A stretch of 64,000 nucleotides of DNA. Origin: Thermasporomyces sp036564245 (GTDB lineage Bacteria > Actinomycetota > Actinomycetes > Propionibacteriales > Actinopolymorphaceae). Below are positions 25,682-34,238 of the stretch, piece by piece. The notes below the pieces were generated by a model. The model was not told where the DNA came from. It worked only from the letters and a program-made list of their open reading frames with translations, and did not search any database. Both the position numbers and the translations under genes were made by a program. The stretch is taken from contig DATCKU010000042.1 of NCBI GenBank assembly GCA_036564245.1, positions 1 to 64,000 of the forward strand. Reading direction: 5' to 3'. The first letter of the stretch is position 1; every line of letters begins with the position of its first letter.

Positions 25682-26580
25682 CCCTTCCTCCGCACGACCA
25701 CGAAGCCGATCGTGACGAACGCGCTGATGAGCGTGAGGCTGAGGCCCATCGACGCCGCGTATCCGACGTCGAACCGTTCGAACGCCTCGCGATACATCAG
25801 CGTGCTCACCAACTCCGTCGCTCCGGCCGGCCCGCCTTGCGTGATGATCCACACGTAGTCGAAGGCAAGGAGCGACCACATCACGCTGATGACGACGACG
25901 AACACCAGCGTGGGAAAGATGCCTGGCAACGTCACGTGCCAGAACTCCCGGACCGCGTTGGCGCCATCGATACGCGCCGCCTCGTACAGGCTCTCGTCGA
26001 TTCCTTGCATGGCGGACAGGAAGATGACCAGCAGGAACCCCCAGAGGGCCCACACGTTGATCATCGCGACACTCGGGAGCGCAGTCGCCTGCTCACCAAG
26101 CAGCACGAGGCCGTTCGGCACCGTGACACCAACTGAGCTGAGTAGGGTCAGAATCCCCCGCTCGGGATCGAGGAGGTCCTGCCAGATCGCCGCCGTCACG
26201 ACGCTCGCGACCGTGTAGGGAAGGAAGTAGACCAACCTCAGCACGAGTCGGCCCCGACGTATCCGCGCGAGCATTGCGGCACCGACCAGCGCGATTCCGA
26301 TGGGCACCGTGAGGTGGATGCCGGTCCACACCAGGTTGTGGGCGAGAGCGGCGTAGAACTCGGCTTCGCTCAGCAGACGCCGGTAGTTGTCCAGCCCGAC
26401 CCATTGGGCCGGGCCGACACCGGTCCAGTCGGTGAGCGAGAAGTACGCCGTGGCAAGCGAGGGTCCGACGATGACGATGACGTTCAACGCAAGGAACGGC
26501 ACCAGGAGCACGAGGCCGAATCGAGCTCGGGCCGCGACGATGGAGTTTGCGCCCCTGCGGTACGTCGTACCGTCACCCAT
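25669..26580 (-). CDS. Sugar-type ABC importer permease (MalF-like)
   Basis: Permease of 303 aa with six hydrophobic segments and EAA loop IDESLYEAARIDGANAVREFWHVTLPGI. Start overlaps the end of the binding-protein gene by 8 bases, indicating coupling. No ATPase gene is present in the operon. Confidence 0.9.
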   Translation of the reverse strand: MGDGTTYRRGANSIVAARARFGLVLLVPFLALNVIVIVGPSLATAYFSLTDWTGVGPAQWVGLDNYRRLLSEAEFYAALAHNLVWTGIHLTVPIGIALVGAAMLARIRRGRLVLRLVYFLPYTVASVVTAAIWQDLLDPERGILTLLSSVGVTVPNGLVLLGEQATALPSVAMINVWALWGFLLVIFLSAMQGIDESLYEAARIDGANAVREFWHVTLPGIFPTLVFVVVISVMWSLLAFDYVWIITQGGPAGATELVSTLMYREAFERFDVGYAASMGLSLTLISAFVTIGFVVVRRKGWSV

Positions 26581-27976
26581 TGTTCACCTGGGGATCGATC
26601 ACCACGGGTGTGAATCCGCGCTCGAGGTCCTGTTGGAACGCGTCCTCGATTCCGGCCATGTAGGCGTCCGGCGCGAGCTTTCCGGCCACCAGGTCTTGCG
26701 CCTTCTCGTAGATCTCGACCGCCGCCTTCGGAGCCGAGAACGTCCAGTTGGTGTAGCCGATGTTTCCTCGCCCGGTCGCCGTCATGAGGTCGACGTACGC
26801 CGTACGAATCCGCTCGTCCATGCTCGTCGGGAAGTCGTCGGCCGTGAAGCGCAGGGGGAGCGCGAACTCCGCTGGGAAAGCCGCGATCCGCTCTGCGGCT
26901 TTCTTACGATCCCCGATGAGGAAGTCGATGACGTGAGCGGCCGCGTCCGGGCTCGCGCTGTCCGCGTTGATCGACAACGTGCCACCGGTACCCACCGGAT
27001 ACAAGGGATACGGCACCTCGTCCCGAAGTGACGGGAACGGCGCGAAGCCCCAGTCGTTGTTGTTGCCACCGGCCTTGCCGAAGAAGTTGTTCACCTCGGC
27101 GAAGAACCACGTGCCTTCCATGTTCATCGCAGCCTTTCCGGCCGCGAGATCCGCATGGACTTTGTTGAACGACGTCGTGAAGTAGCGCTCCACACCTCCG
27201 CCGAACCACCCCCGTTGGAAGTAGTCCTGCATGAGTGCCGCCGCCTCGACCAGAACCTGGTTCGTCCAGGGACGCTCGCCGGTCAGCACGTCGTACATCA
27301 GCTGAGGTCCGGCATAGTTGCTGAAGAACACGCTGGTGAACCACTCGATGGTCTGGGCGAAGTCACGGTTACCCGCGGCGAACGGCGTGATGCCTTGATT
27401 CGCGAGCTCACTGCAGAGCGCTTCGAGGTCTGCACGATTCTCAGGCAGCGTGTATCCCAGCTTGTCGAAGAGAGTCTGGTTGTAGAAGATCCCCAGCGTC
27501 TCGAACTGGATGGGAATGGAGTAGAGCTTCCCGTCGATCGTGCCCAGGCTCGGCACCCACGGCAGCAGCGTGTCGTTCCAGCCAAGCTGCTTGGCGTACC
27601 CGCTGAGGTCGGCGAGATAGCCCTGCTCGGCGAGCTCGGGAACGAAGGCGGGACCGTTGGTCTCCACGATGTCCGGGGCGGTGTTCGCGGCCAGCGCCAG
27701 TCGTACTTCACGTTCGAGATCGTGCGAGTTCTTGTAACTCACCTTGATCTGTTCGCCGGGATAGGCCTTGGCGAACTTCGCGACGACTTCCTGCGCAAAG
27801 TAGCGACGGACGGGCGCTCCCTCCAGCGCAGACCAGTAGGTCACCGTGCCCGGCCGACCGGTGCTGCCGGACTCAGGGGCGCACCCAGTGAGCACCGATC
27901 CGAGGCCGCCGACGAGGCCCAGGCTTCCGAGGGCGCAACCGCGCAGCACGAGTCGTCGGCTGATCGTCGTCGTCAT
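26573..27976 (-). CDS. ABC importer substrate-binding lipoprotein, sugar type
   Basis: First gene of this operon, 467 aa, starting at the ATG at 27976 with GGAGG upstream; longer reading frames pass through the operator and are not credible. Twin-arginine-like signal (ISRRLVLRGCALGSLGLVGG) ending in lipobox LTGC, so possibly Tat-exported and lipidated. Maltose-binding-like body (VTYWSALEGAPVRRYF, DIVETNGPAFVPELAEQGYLADLSGY). Transcribed divergently from the ROK regulator; a perfect 25-bp palindrome sits 34 bases upstream of its start. Confidence 0.9.
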   Translation of the reverse strand: MTTTISRRLVLRGCALGSLGLVGGLGSVLTGCAPESGSTGRPGTVTYWSALEGAPVRRYFAQEVVAKFAKAYPGEQIKVSYKNSHDLEREVRLALAANTAPDIVETNGPAFVPELAEQGYLADLSGYAKQLGWNDTLLPWVPSLGTIDGKLYSIPIQFETLGIFYNQTLFDKLGYTLPENRADLEALCSELANQGITPFAAGNRDFAQTIEWFTSVFFSNYAGPQLMYDVLTGERPWTNQVLVEAAALMQDYFQRGWFGGGVERYFTTSFNKVHADLAAGKAAMNMEGTWFFAEVNNFFGKAGGNNNDWGFAPFPSLRDEVPYPLYPVGTGGTLSINADSASPDAAAHVIDFLIGDRKKAAERIAAFPAEFALPLRFTADDFPTSMDERIRTAYVDLMTATGRGNIGYTNWTFSAPKAAVEIYEKAQDLVAGKLAPDAYMAGIEDAFQQDLERGFTPVVIDPQVNNG

Positions 27977-28009
27977 GCCGACCTCCTTACATCCGCATGT
28001 GTCACGCGA

Positions 28010-28034
28010 ACTTATGCATGAACGATGCATAAGT
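28010..28034. promoter_or_regulatory. Probable ROK operator, 10-bp inverted repeat
   Basis: ACTTATGCAT-GAACG-ATGCATAAGT: perfect 10-bp arms, 5-base spacer, in the divergent gap between the importer operon and the ROK-family regulator. An AT-rich palindrome in a high-GC background is a strong operator signal. It contains an ATG (28025) that is in frame with the regulator, which argues against that codon as the translation start. Confidence 0.8.
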
Positions 28035-28072
28035 CAAGACGTAAGCTGCTGAAGTTCGGGTATGCTGCCGGC

Positions 28073-29329
28073 ATGGCGTCCAACTCCCGACGACCCGGCT
28101 CGGTCCCCGCGCTGCCTGATGGGACAGCTCAGGTGCTGGCAGCCGTACGGCTGCACGGCTGTCGCTCGCGGGTGGAGATCATGCAGCGCACCGGGCTCAC
28201 CCGCATGGTCACCGCCCAACGCGTTCAGCAGCTGCTCGACCTTGGGCTCCTGCGCGAGGACGGGCTCGGCCCGAGCAGTGGAGGACGACGACCGCGGCAG
28301 CTGACGTTCTTGCCCGAGGGCCACCTCCTCGTGGCAGACGTCGGCTGGACGAGCATCGACGTCGCCGTCGCCGATCTATCGGGACGGCTCATCGCACATG
28401 TGGCCGAGGACGCCGACGTCACGACCGGGCCCGACCACATCCTCGGCCGAGTGGAGGAGCTCTTCGACAAGCTGCGCGACAACTCAGAGCGCGATCTCGG
28501 TCAGCTCTGGGGAGTGGGCATCGGCATCCCAGCGCCGGTGGAGTTTCGCACCGGCCGCGCCGTCGCGCCAGCTGGAATGCCCGAGTGGGACGACTACCCG
28601 ATCCGCGAGCGACTGAGCGAGCGGTTCGACGCCCCTGTGTGGGTGGACAACGACGTCAACATCATGATGCTCGGGGAGTACCGCGAGGGGGCGGCGCGGG
28701 ACCAGGACGACGCGATCTTCATCAAGCTAGGCACCGGCATCGGCATCGCGTTCATCTCCGAAGGCCGGCTCCATCGCGGCGCGCAAGGATGCGCAGGCCG
28801 GCTCGGCAACCTCCTGCACCTGGCGATGAGCTTCAGCAAGTCGGATCTTCCCCTGCCCGGGGACACCGCGTCGCAGTGGACGGCGGCGTCGGTTGTCGAA
28901 CGCGCACGGAAGCTCGCCGCCACCGGCGAAAGCCCACGACTTGCCAAGATCGTCAAGGACGGAGGGGTCCTGACGACCAAGACCGTGGCTGAAGCGGCCG
29001 CACACGGCGACCAGGCCTGCCTCAACCTGCTCCGCGGAGTTGGTACGACGATCGGCACGATGCTGGCGAGCGTCGTCAGCCTCTTCAACCCCTCCGTTCT
29101 CGTCATCGGTGGCGGCATGAGTGAGTCGGGCGACTTCTTCCTCGCCGCGATCCGAGAGGCGGTACACGGCCAGGCAGTGCCGCTGGCCACCCGTGACCTT
29201 CGCATCGTGAAGGCACAACTCGGACCACGGGCCGGTGTGGTCGGCGCGGCCTCGATGGTGCTCGATCAGCTGTTCAGTAGTGAGAACCTCGATGCCACGG
29301 TCGCCCGCTGGCTTTCGCTGCGCGGCTGA
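28073..29329 (+). CDS. ROK-family transcriptional regulator
   Basis: Sugar-responsive repressor of 418 aa from ATG 28073. N-terminal winged helix (AVRLHGCRSRVEIMQRTGLTRMVTAQRVQQLLDLGLL), then an ASKHA sugar-kinase-like domain with VADVGWTSIDVAVADLSG, VWVDNDVNIMMLGEYREGA and FIKLGTGIGIAFISEGRLHRGAQGCAGRLG. The usual ROK zinc motif CxCGxxGC is not seen, so the kinase activity is doubtful and a pure regulator is likely. An in-frame ATG at 28025 lies inside the operator and is rejected. Presumably represses the divergent importer operon until its sugar binds. Confidence 0.88.
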   Translation: MASNSRRPGSVPALPDGTAQVLAAVRLHGCRSRVEIMQRTGLTRMVTAQRVQQLLDLGLLREDGLGPSSGGRRPRQLTFLPEGHLLVADVGWTSIDVAVADLSGRLIAHVAEDADVTTGPDHILGRVEELFDKLRDNSERDLGQLWGVGIGIPAPVEFRTGRAVAPAGMPEWDDYPIRERLSERFDAPVWVDNDVNIMMLGEYREGAARDQDDAIFIKLGTGIGIAFISEGRLHRGAQGCAGRLGNLLHLAMSFSKSDLPLPGDTASQWTAASVVERARKLAATGESPRLAKIVKDGGVLTTKTVAEAAAHGDQACLNLLRGVGTTIGTMLASVVSLFNPSVLVIGGGMSESGDFFLAAIREAVHGQAVPLATRDLRIVKAQLGPRAGVVGAASMVLDQLFSSENLDATVARWLSLRG

Positions 29330-29378
29330 GCATCTGGTACGACGGCTGCTCACGCATGTGGCGAAGGGAAATGCGGAA

Positions 29379-29409
29379 GCGCCGGCGACCATTCGCTGGT
29401 CGCCGGCGC
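29379..29409. terminator. Hairpin between convergent genes
   Basis: GCGCCGGCGACC-ATTCGCT-GGTCGCCGGCGC, a perfect 12-bp stem with a 7-base loop, between the ends of the ROK and DoxX-like genes. No U-run follows on either strand, as is usual for actinomycete terminators. Likely serves both directions. Confidence 0.8.
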
Positions 29410-29429
29410 GTCGGTTCGAATTCGTACGG

Positions 29430-30041
29430 CTAACGCAGCCAGGAGGTCTCACGGACGACCGGCAGCTTCGCCCACAGCCGCCCGAGTCCCCAGGTGTTCC
29501 CGGCGTGCGTCACCGCAAGGGCGATCAGGACTAGTGCGTAGATGATGTGGTAGTCGACGAGCGGGTTGGTCGACATGCTGGGCTCTCCTGTCGAGAGCAT
29601 GCGGGCCAGGGGCCACTCCGCCGCCCACATGAGCACCATCATCACCGTGCCGGAGATTGCGGCGATGCGCAGCGCGACGCCGGCGATGACCGCAGCGCCG
29701 ATGCCGAGCAGACCCAGCATGAAAAGCCAATCGGCCCAGGCCGCACCGGCCCAGCTGTTGAACATCGACTGGAACGGGCCTACGGACACGTTGCTGAGGA
29801 AGCCGTACGTCGGCGAGCCGCCGTTCAGCCAGGCCCGCTCGCTCGTCGTGGCATAGCCCAGGCCGAACGTCTTGTCGAGGAAGGCCCAGAGGAACGTGAA
29901 ACCGATCGCCACACGAAGGAGGGCGAGTGCTCGGGCTCCCAGGGTGACAGGTGATGCTGCGTCAGCCGCGGATGACGCATGGTCAGGGCGCTGCCGTGGC
30001 AGGGAGGCCACCTTGGATGCTGATTGCTGCTGGGTCGTCAT
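29430..30041 (-). CDS. DoxX-family membrane protein
   Basis: Membrane protein of 203 aa with about four hydrophobic segments (ALALLRVAIGFTFLWAFLDK, DWLFMLGLLGIGAAVIAGVALRIAA, SGTVMMVLMWAAE, VDYHIIYALVLIALAVT). DoxX relatives are quinone-linked subunits (thiosulfate:quinone oxidoreductase DoxD/A, redox-damage complexes in mycobacteria). It is divergent from devR, with DosR-like boxes in the gap, so it probably belongs to the hypoxia/redox regulon. Ends near the hairpin shared with the ROK gene. Confidence 0.82.
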   Translation of the reverse strand: MTTQQQSASKVASLPRQRPDHASSAADAASPVTLGARALALLRVAIGFTFLWAFLDKTFGLGYATTSERAWLNGGSPTYGFLSNVSVGPFQSMFNSWAGAAWADWLFMLGLLGIGAAVIAGVALRIAAISGTVMMVLMWAAEWPLARMLSTGEPSMSTNPLVDYHIIYALVLIALAVTHAGNTWGLGRLWAKLPVVRETSWLR

Positions 30042-30158
30042 GGTGCGCCATCACCTCTGACTGCATATGCCTTGTTCGTTTGGCTCCACGGTATGAATTC
30101 GCGGCTTTCGTCCGCTGCGGTCCGTGGGCGCTTCTCGTGTGAGCCATGAGTCACCGTC

Positions 30159-30178
30159 GGAGGACCGTGAGACCCACG
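30159..30178 (-). promoter_or_regulatory. Degenerate DosR-box-like site
   Basis: On the minus strand CGTGGGTCTCACGGTCCTCC matches the GGGAC-N4-GnCCC core with two mismatches. It lies 118 bases before the DoxX-like gene. Weak alone, but 15 bases from a better box. Confidence 0.35.
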
Positions 30179-30192
30179 CAGCAATCCCTTCA

Positions 30193-30212
30193 GTAGGGAC
30201 CATCGACCCATG
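30193..30212 (+). promoter_or_regulatory. DosR (DevR) box candidate upstream of devR and doxX-like genes
   Basis: GTAGGGACCATCGACCCATG keeps the GGGAC half, the central A/T pair and the G-x-CCC half of the mycobacterial DosR consensus TTSGGGACTWWAGTCCCSAA. Located in the gap between divergently transcribed doxX-like and devR genes. Function inferred from the match and from the adjacent DevR ortholog. Confidence 0.65.
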
Positions 30213-30340
30213 TCCTAGGCGAGTGGTGTGAGATGCGTCGGGAACGGCCCCCGAGTCTGGTGCGTGAACGTGGAATGTCGCATGCTGGACCACGAAACGA
30301 GGTCGATGCCCCGTCGTCGCGTGCCTGCCGGGAGCAGAAG

Positions 30341-31018
30341 ATGACTGATGGTGATGCCGCGGCTACAAGCAAACCCACGAAGGTCTTCGTGCTCGACGAC
30401 CACGAAGTCGTACGGCGAGGACTGCGCGACCTGCTGGACGCGGAGCCGGACATCACCGTGGTCGGTGAGGCGGAGACCGCCCAGCAGGCGCTGGCACGAA
30501 TTCCCGCGCTGCGTCCGGACGTGGCTGTGCTCGACGTCCGACTTCCCGACGGCAACGGTGTGAGCGTCTGTCGGGACCTGCGGTCCACGATGCCCGAGCT
30601 CGCCTGCCTCATGCTCACGTCGTTCGACGACGAGGAGGCGCTGCTGGACGCGATCATGGCGGGAGCAGCGGGATATGTGCTCAAGCAGATCAAAGGCGCC
30701 GACCTCGTGACGGCGGTGCGGACGGTCGCGGCCGGCCAGTCGATGCTCGACCCGAGCGCCACTGCGAAGCTCATGGCGCGGCTACGTGGCGAGAAGCCGG
30801 ACGAACCGGTACCGGACGGTGTCGCACAACTCACCGAGCGCGAGCGCGAGGTGCTGGCGCTCATCGGAGAGGGCCTCACCAACCGCGAGATCGGCGAGCG
30901 TCTCTTCCTCGCGGAGAAGACCGTGAAGAACTATGTCTCGCGGCTGCTGGCCAAGCTGGGTGTCGAACGCCGGGTCCAGGCGGCACTTCTTGCCACAGAG
31001 ATACTGGGCGGACATTGA
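30341..31018 (+). CDS. devR: DevR/DosR-type NarL-family response regulator
   Basis: Response regulator of 225 aa from ATG 30341 (GGAGCAGAAG upstream). Receiver domain with acidic pocket Asp19/Asp20 and phospho-acceptor Asp65 (VAVLDVRLPDG), conserved Lys in GYVLKQIKG; C-terminal LuxR HTH (LTEREREVLALIGEGLTNREIGE.., LAEKTVKNYVSRLLAKLGVERR). That last stretch is nearly identical to mycobacterial DosR, including the threonine phosphorylated there by PknH. Its stop overlaps the sensor kinase start. Expected to switch on hypoxia/NO genes carrying DosR boxes. Confidence 0.9.
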   Translation: MTDGDAAATSKPTKVFVLDDHEVVRRGLRDLLDAEPDITVVGEAETAQQALARIPALRPDVAVLDVRLPDGNGVSVCRDLRSTMPELACLMLTSFDDEEALLDAIMAGAAGYVLKQIKGADLVTAVRTVAAGQSMLDPSATAKLMARLRGEKPDEPVPDGVAQLTEREREVLALIGEGLTNREIGERLFLAEKTVKNYVSRLLAKLGVERRVQAALLATEILGGH

Positions 31019-32763
31019 CGACGTCGACGACCGGACCGGGAGGCGGCGTGGAGAGCGACACGGGTGTCAGCGAACAGCTGCGGCACCTGCGGCTCGATCA
31101 GCTCCTCGATGAGCTGCGCGTCCGTATCGACGCCGCCCGCGGCACCCGCGACCGGATGCGCGGCCTGCTCGAAGCGGTGCTGTCCGTCGGTCGCGATCTC
31201 GAGCTCAAGGAGGTCCTCCACCGTATCGTCGAGGCGGCGGCAGAGCTCGTCGACGCGCAATACGGTGCGCTCGGCGTCCTCGACCCGTCCGGAGAACGCA
31301 TCGTGTCGTTCGTCTACACCGGCCTCAGCGAGGAGGAAGCCGCCGCAATCGGCGCGTACCCGTCGGGGCGGGGAGTCCTGGGCGAGCTGATCCGTCACCC
31401 GCTGCCGCTTCGGCTGGACGACATCACCAGCCACCCGGTCTCGTACGGTTTCCCGCCCGGCCACCCGCCGATGCGGACCTTCCTCGGCGTACCCATCCGA
31501 GTGCACGGCAAGGCGTTCGGAAACCTCTACCTCACCGAGAAGCGCGGAGGCGTGCCCTTCGACGCCGAAGACGAGGCCGTCCTCGGCACGCTCGCGGTGG
31601 CAGCAGGAGTGGCGATCGACAACGCGCGACTCTACGAGACCGTCACACGACGCGAGCGATGGCTTGCGGCGAGTGGTGAGGTCACGAGGAGTCTCCTCTC
31701 CGGCAGTTCTCGTCTCGCAGTACTCGACCTCATCGCGGAGCGCGCCCTCGGCATCACGACAGCCGACCTGGCCCTCATCGCGATGCGGATGGGCGACACC
31801 GGCACGTTGACAGTGGAGCTCGCAAGGGGTCGGCGAGCCGACGAGTATCGCGGTCGAGTGGTTCCGGTCGGCGACGGACTGCTCGGGGAGGCGTACGCAC
31901 GTGGCGCACCGATCACGGTCGACGACCTCCAGCGCGACCGGTACGCCACGACGGAACCGCTCCCCTTCGACGGCTTCGGTCCCGCGCTCGCTGTGCCCAT
32001 CGGAACCGGTGAGCGGGTCGACGGCGTCCTCCTGCTCGCCCGGTCCACTGGCGATCTGCCGTTCCTCGCCGAGGACACCGAGCCGCTCGAGCACTTCGCC
32101 GGCCAGGCTGCGGTCGCGTTGGAACTCGACGAGCGACGCCGCGACAGCGAACAGATCGCGCTGCTCGAGGATCGGGACCGGATCGCGCGGGACCTCCATG
32201 ACCTCGCCATCCAGCGACTGTTCGCCACCGGCATGACGCTGCAGAGCGCCGCCCGCTTCATCGAACACCCAGAGGCCTCCGATCGGGTGCAGCGGGCGGT
32301 CGACGACCTCGACGAGACAATCAAGATCATCCGATCCACGATCTTCGGCCTGCGGTCCCGCGAGGACGAGAGCGACCAGGGTCTGCGCGCCCGCATGGTC
32401 CGCGTCGTCCAGGAGTCGTCCGGGGTCTTGGGGTTCGCCCCCTCGCTGCGGATGGAAGGTCTCCTGGACACCCAGGTACCGCGGGCAGTCGCCGACCACG
32501 CGTTGGCCGTCCTGAGCGAGGCGCTCAGCAACGTCGCCCGGCACGCGAAGGCTGGCCGTGTGGATGTGAGCGTGCAAGCAACGGCGGAGGACATCACCCT
32601 CACCGTGGCCGACAACGGCGTGGGCATGTCGCCGAACGGACGTCGCAGCGGGTTGCTGAACGTGAGCGAACGAGCCGAGAAGCTCGGCGGGACCTTGGAG
32701 CTCGACAGCGCGCCCGGTAAGGGCACGAGACTCATCTGGCGGGTGCCGTTGTCGCAAGGGTAG
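31015..32763 (+). CDS. devS: DevS/DosT-type heme sensor histidine kinase
   Basis: Cytoplasmic two-GAF histidine kinase, 582 aa from TTG 31015 (overlaps devR stop); GTG 31048 with GGGAGG 4 bases upstream is an equally good start. First GAF (about 50-205) keeps the heme-ligand histidine His150 in the DevS-type motif GFPPGHPPMRTFLGVPI; second GAF about 215-370. HisKA_3 domain with phospho-accepting His395 in DRIARDLHDLAIQRLF, then HATPase (SNVARHAKAG, DNGVGM). In mycobacteria the heme senses O2, NO and CO and the kinase phosphorylates DevR; the same is expected here. Confidence 0.9.
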   Translation: MTTSTTGPGGGVESDTGVSEQLRHLRLDQLLDELRVRIDAARGTRDRMRGLLEAVLSVGRDLELKEVLHRIVEAAAELVDAQYGALGVLDPSGERIVSFVYTGLSEEEAAAIGAYPSGRGVLGELIRHPLPLRLDDITSHPVSYGFPPGHPPMRTFLGVPIRVHGKAFGNLYLTEKRGGVPFDAEDEAVLGTLAVAAGVAIDNARLYETVTRRERWLAASGEVTRSLLSGSSRLAVLDLIAERALGITTADLALIAMRMGDTGTLTVELARGRRADEYRGRVVPVGDGLLGEAYARGAPITVDDLQRDRYATTEPLPFDGFGPALAVPIGTGERVDGVLLLARSTGDLPFLAEDTEPLEHFAGQAAVALELDERRRDSEQIALLEDRDRIARDLHDLAIQRLFATGMTLQSAARFIEHPEASDRVQRAVDDLDETIKIIRSTIFGLRSREDESDQGLRARMVRVVQESSGVLGFAPSLRMEGLLDTQVPRAVADHALAVLSEALSNVARHAKAGRVDVSVQATAEDITLTVADNGVGMSPNGRRSGLLNVSERAEKLGGTLELDSAPGKGTRLIWRVPLSQG

Positions 32764-32832
32764 GGCCTGCCTGCGCTGGTGGTTGGTCCGTACCCAGGTC
32801 AGCGGTCGCTCGCTCAGCCAGCACGTCACCCC

Positions 32833-33270
32833 TCAACCGTTCGGGAAACCGTTCTTCGCTGAGGCGGTGGCGATCTCCCGACCGCTCACGAGCTCGGTCT
32901 CGATCCGGACGAACGTGTCGTCGGGCGTCGGGACCCATGAGTCGGGCCCGGTACGGCGAAGGCGTTCCCGCTCAGCCGGATCGGTGACCACCTGGGCGCG
33001 TCCGGTGACGACGACACTCCAGCCGCACCGGCGCTCCTCGTCGAACGCGTCAGCCTCGAACGCCACCACGACGCCGTCGACGGCTCGGGCGAAGCGGGAC
33101 GTGCCGGATGTGCGCACGAGGATGGCGAAGTCATGGTCGAGGGAGAAGTTGACCGGCAGGACGGCGGGAAGCGCCTGATGGGTGTAGACGATCCGTCCGA
33201 TCGGTACGCGGGTAAGCCGACGCAGACACTCGTCCCGGTCCAGCTCACGGAAGCCGTCGCGATGGTGCAT
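32833..33270 (-). CDS. Pyridoxamine 5'-phosphate oxidase-fold protein
   Basis: Small split-barrel flavin-binding protein, 145 aa: FRELDRDECLRRLTRVPIGRIVYTHQALPAVLPVNFSLD, SRFARAVDGVVVAFEADAFDEERRCGWSVVVTGRAQVV. Relatives bind FMN or F420 and several are DosR-regulon members in mycobacteria. It is convergent with devS and has a DosR-box match 34 bases upstream of its start, which supports membership of the same regulon. Enzymatic role unknown. Confidence 0.85.
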   Translation of the reverse strand: MHHRDGFRELDRDECLRRLTRVPIGRIVYTHQALPAVLPVNFSLDHDFAILVRTSGTSRFARAVDGVVVAFEADAFDEERRCGWSVVVTGRAQVVTDPAERERLRRTGPDSWVPTPDDTFVRIETELVSGREIATASAKNGFPNG

Positions 33271-33303
33271 GGCCCCATCGTCGGTTTCTCAGGCCGTGCG
33301 CGA

Positions 33304-33323
33304 CTAGGGCCGGTGGTCCCCAT
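33304..33323 (-). promoter_or_regulatory. DosR (DevR) box candidate upstream of the flavin-binding gene
   Basis: On the minus strand ATGGGGACCACCGGCCCTAG: GGGAC and G-x-CCC halves match the DosR consensus exactly, and spacing is identical to the box in front of devR. It sits 34-53 bases upstream of the start codon, an ideal activator position. Confidence 0.7.
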
Positions 33324-33347
33324 CTGATCAGCCCACCCACGCGGTGG

Positions 33348-34238
33348 CTACTTCCCGGCACCCATGGTGAGGCCCTTGACGAGACGCTTGGACAGCACAC
33401 CGGCGAAGACGATGATGGGCAGCACGATGAGCGTGCCCGTCGCCATCATCGGGCCCCAACGGATCCCGAAACCGGTCATGAAGTTGGCCGCTTCAACCGG
33501 CGCGGTCTTCGCGGCGTCCCGGGTCAGCACGAGCGCGAAGAGGAACTCGTTCCAGCTGAAGATGAAACAGAGGATCGCCGCGACGGCGATACCGGGTGCC
33601 GCCAGTGGGAGCGCGATCCGCCGAAATGTCCCGTAGACGCCTAGACCGTCGACGTAGGCGGCTTCCTCGATGTCACGCGTGATGGCGCGGAACTGGTCTA
33701 CGCAGAGCCAGATCACCAACGGCACGTTGAAGGTCAGGTAGACCAGGACCAGAACGAGGTGGGTGTCGAGCAGCGCCAGGTTGCGGCCGAGCAAGTAGAA
33801 CGGCAGTGCCACCGCGATCGGCAGCAGGAACCGGTTGGAGATGAACCAGAACCACAGGTCCCGCTTGCCCCGGAAGTCGAAACGGGCGAGCGCATAGGCC
33901 GCCGGCACACCGAGCACGATCGCGAGCAGCGTCGACGCCACCGCCACGATGACGCTGTTGAGCAACGCCCGCGGCACAGTGCCGTCCTGAATGATCGCCT
34001 GGTAGTGCTCGAGGGTAGGCGTGAAGAACAGCTTTGGCGGCACGGCAAAGGTGTCGTTGGTGGTCTTGAACGACGTCATGATCATCCAGACCACCGGTGC
34101 AAGCAGCACCGCCGCGACGGCGAGCAGGACGACCAGCTCCAGCACTGCGCTCCCCATGCGGCGAGGACGCCCGGCCGGCCGGGCCGGACCTCGACGCTTG
34201 GGCCGCGTGGTTCGCTGGGCGGCATCAGCGAGGGTCAT
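33348..34238 (-). CDS. Sugar/polyol-type ABC importer permease (MalG-like)
   Basis: Permease of 296 aa from ATG 34238, overlapping the stop of the preceding permease by 4 nt. Positively charged N-terminus (RTTRPKRRGPARPAGRPRR), six hydrophobic segments, EAA loop ITRDIEEAAYVDGLGVYGTFRRIALPLAAPGI. Last gene of a five-gene minus-strand set with a binding protein, a SIS isomerase-like protein and, upstream, an EltD-like dehydrogenase. Confidence 0.9.
   Translation of the reverse strand: MTLADAAQRTTRPKRRGPARPAGRPRRMGSAVLELVVLLAVAAVLLAPVVWMIMTSFKTTNDTFAVPPKLFFTPTLEHYQAIIQDGTVPRALLNSVIVAVASTLLAIVLGVPAAYALARFDFRGKRDLWFWFISNRFLLPIAVALPFYLLGRNLALLDTHLVLVLVYLTFNVPLVIWLCVDQFRAITRDIEEAAYVDGLGVYGTFRRIALPLAAPGIAVAAILCFIFSWNEFLFALVLTRDAAKTAPVEAANFMTGFGIRWGPMMATGTLIVLPIIVFAGVLSKRLVKGLTMGAGK

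Noticed and set aside
28025..28072. ROK gene start at ATG 28025
   Set aside because: This ATG is within the perfect operator palindrome; 28073 gives the N-terminus expected for the family.
29410..29428. TTCGAATTCG-like string near the ROK terminator
   Set aside because: No tRNA-like structure around it; probably part of the intergenic region.
30931..32829. 632-codon minus-strand open frame across devS
   Set aside because: Composition is that of an antisense shadow of the histidine kinase, which has clear GAF/HisKA/HATPase domains on the plus strand.
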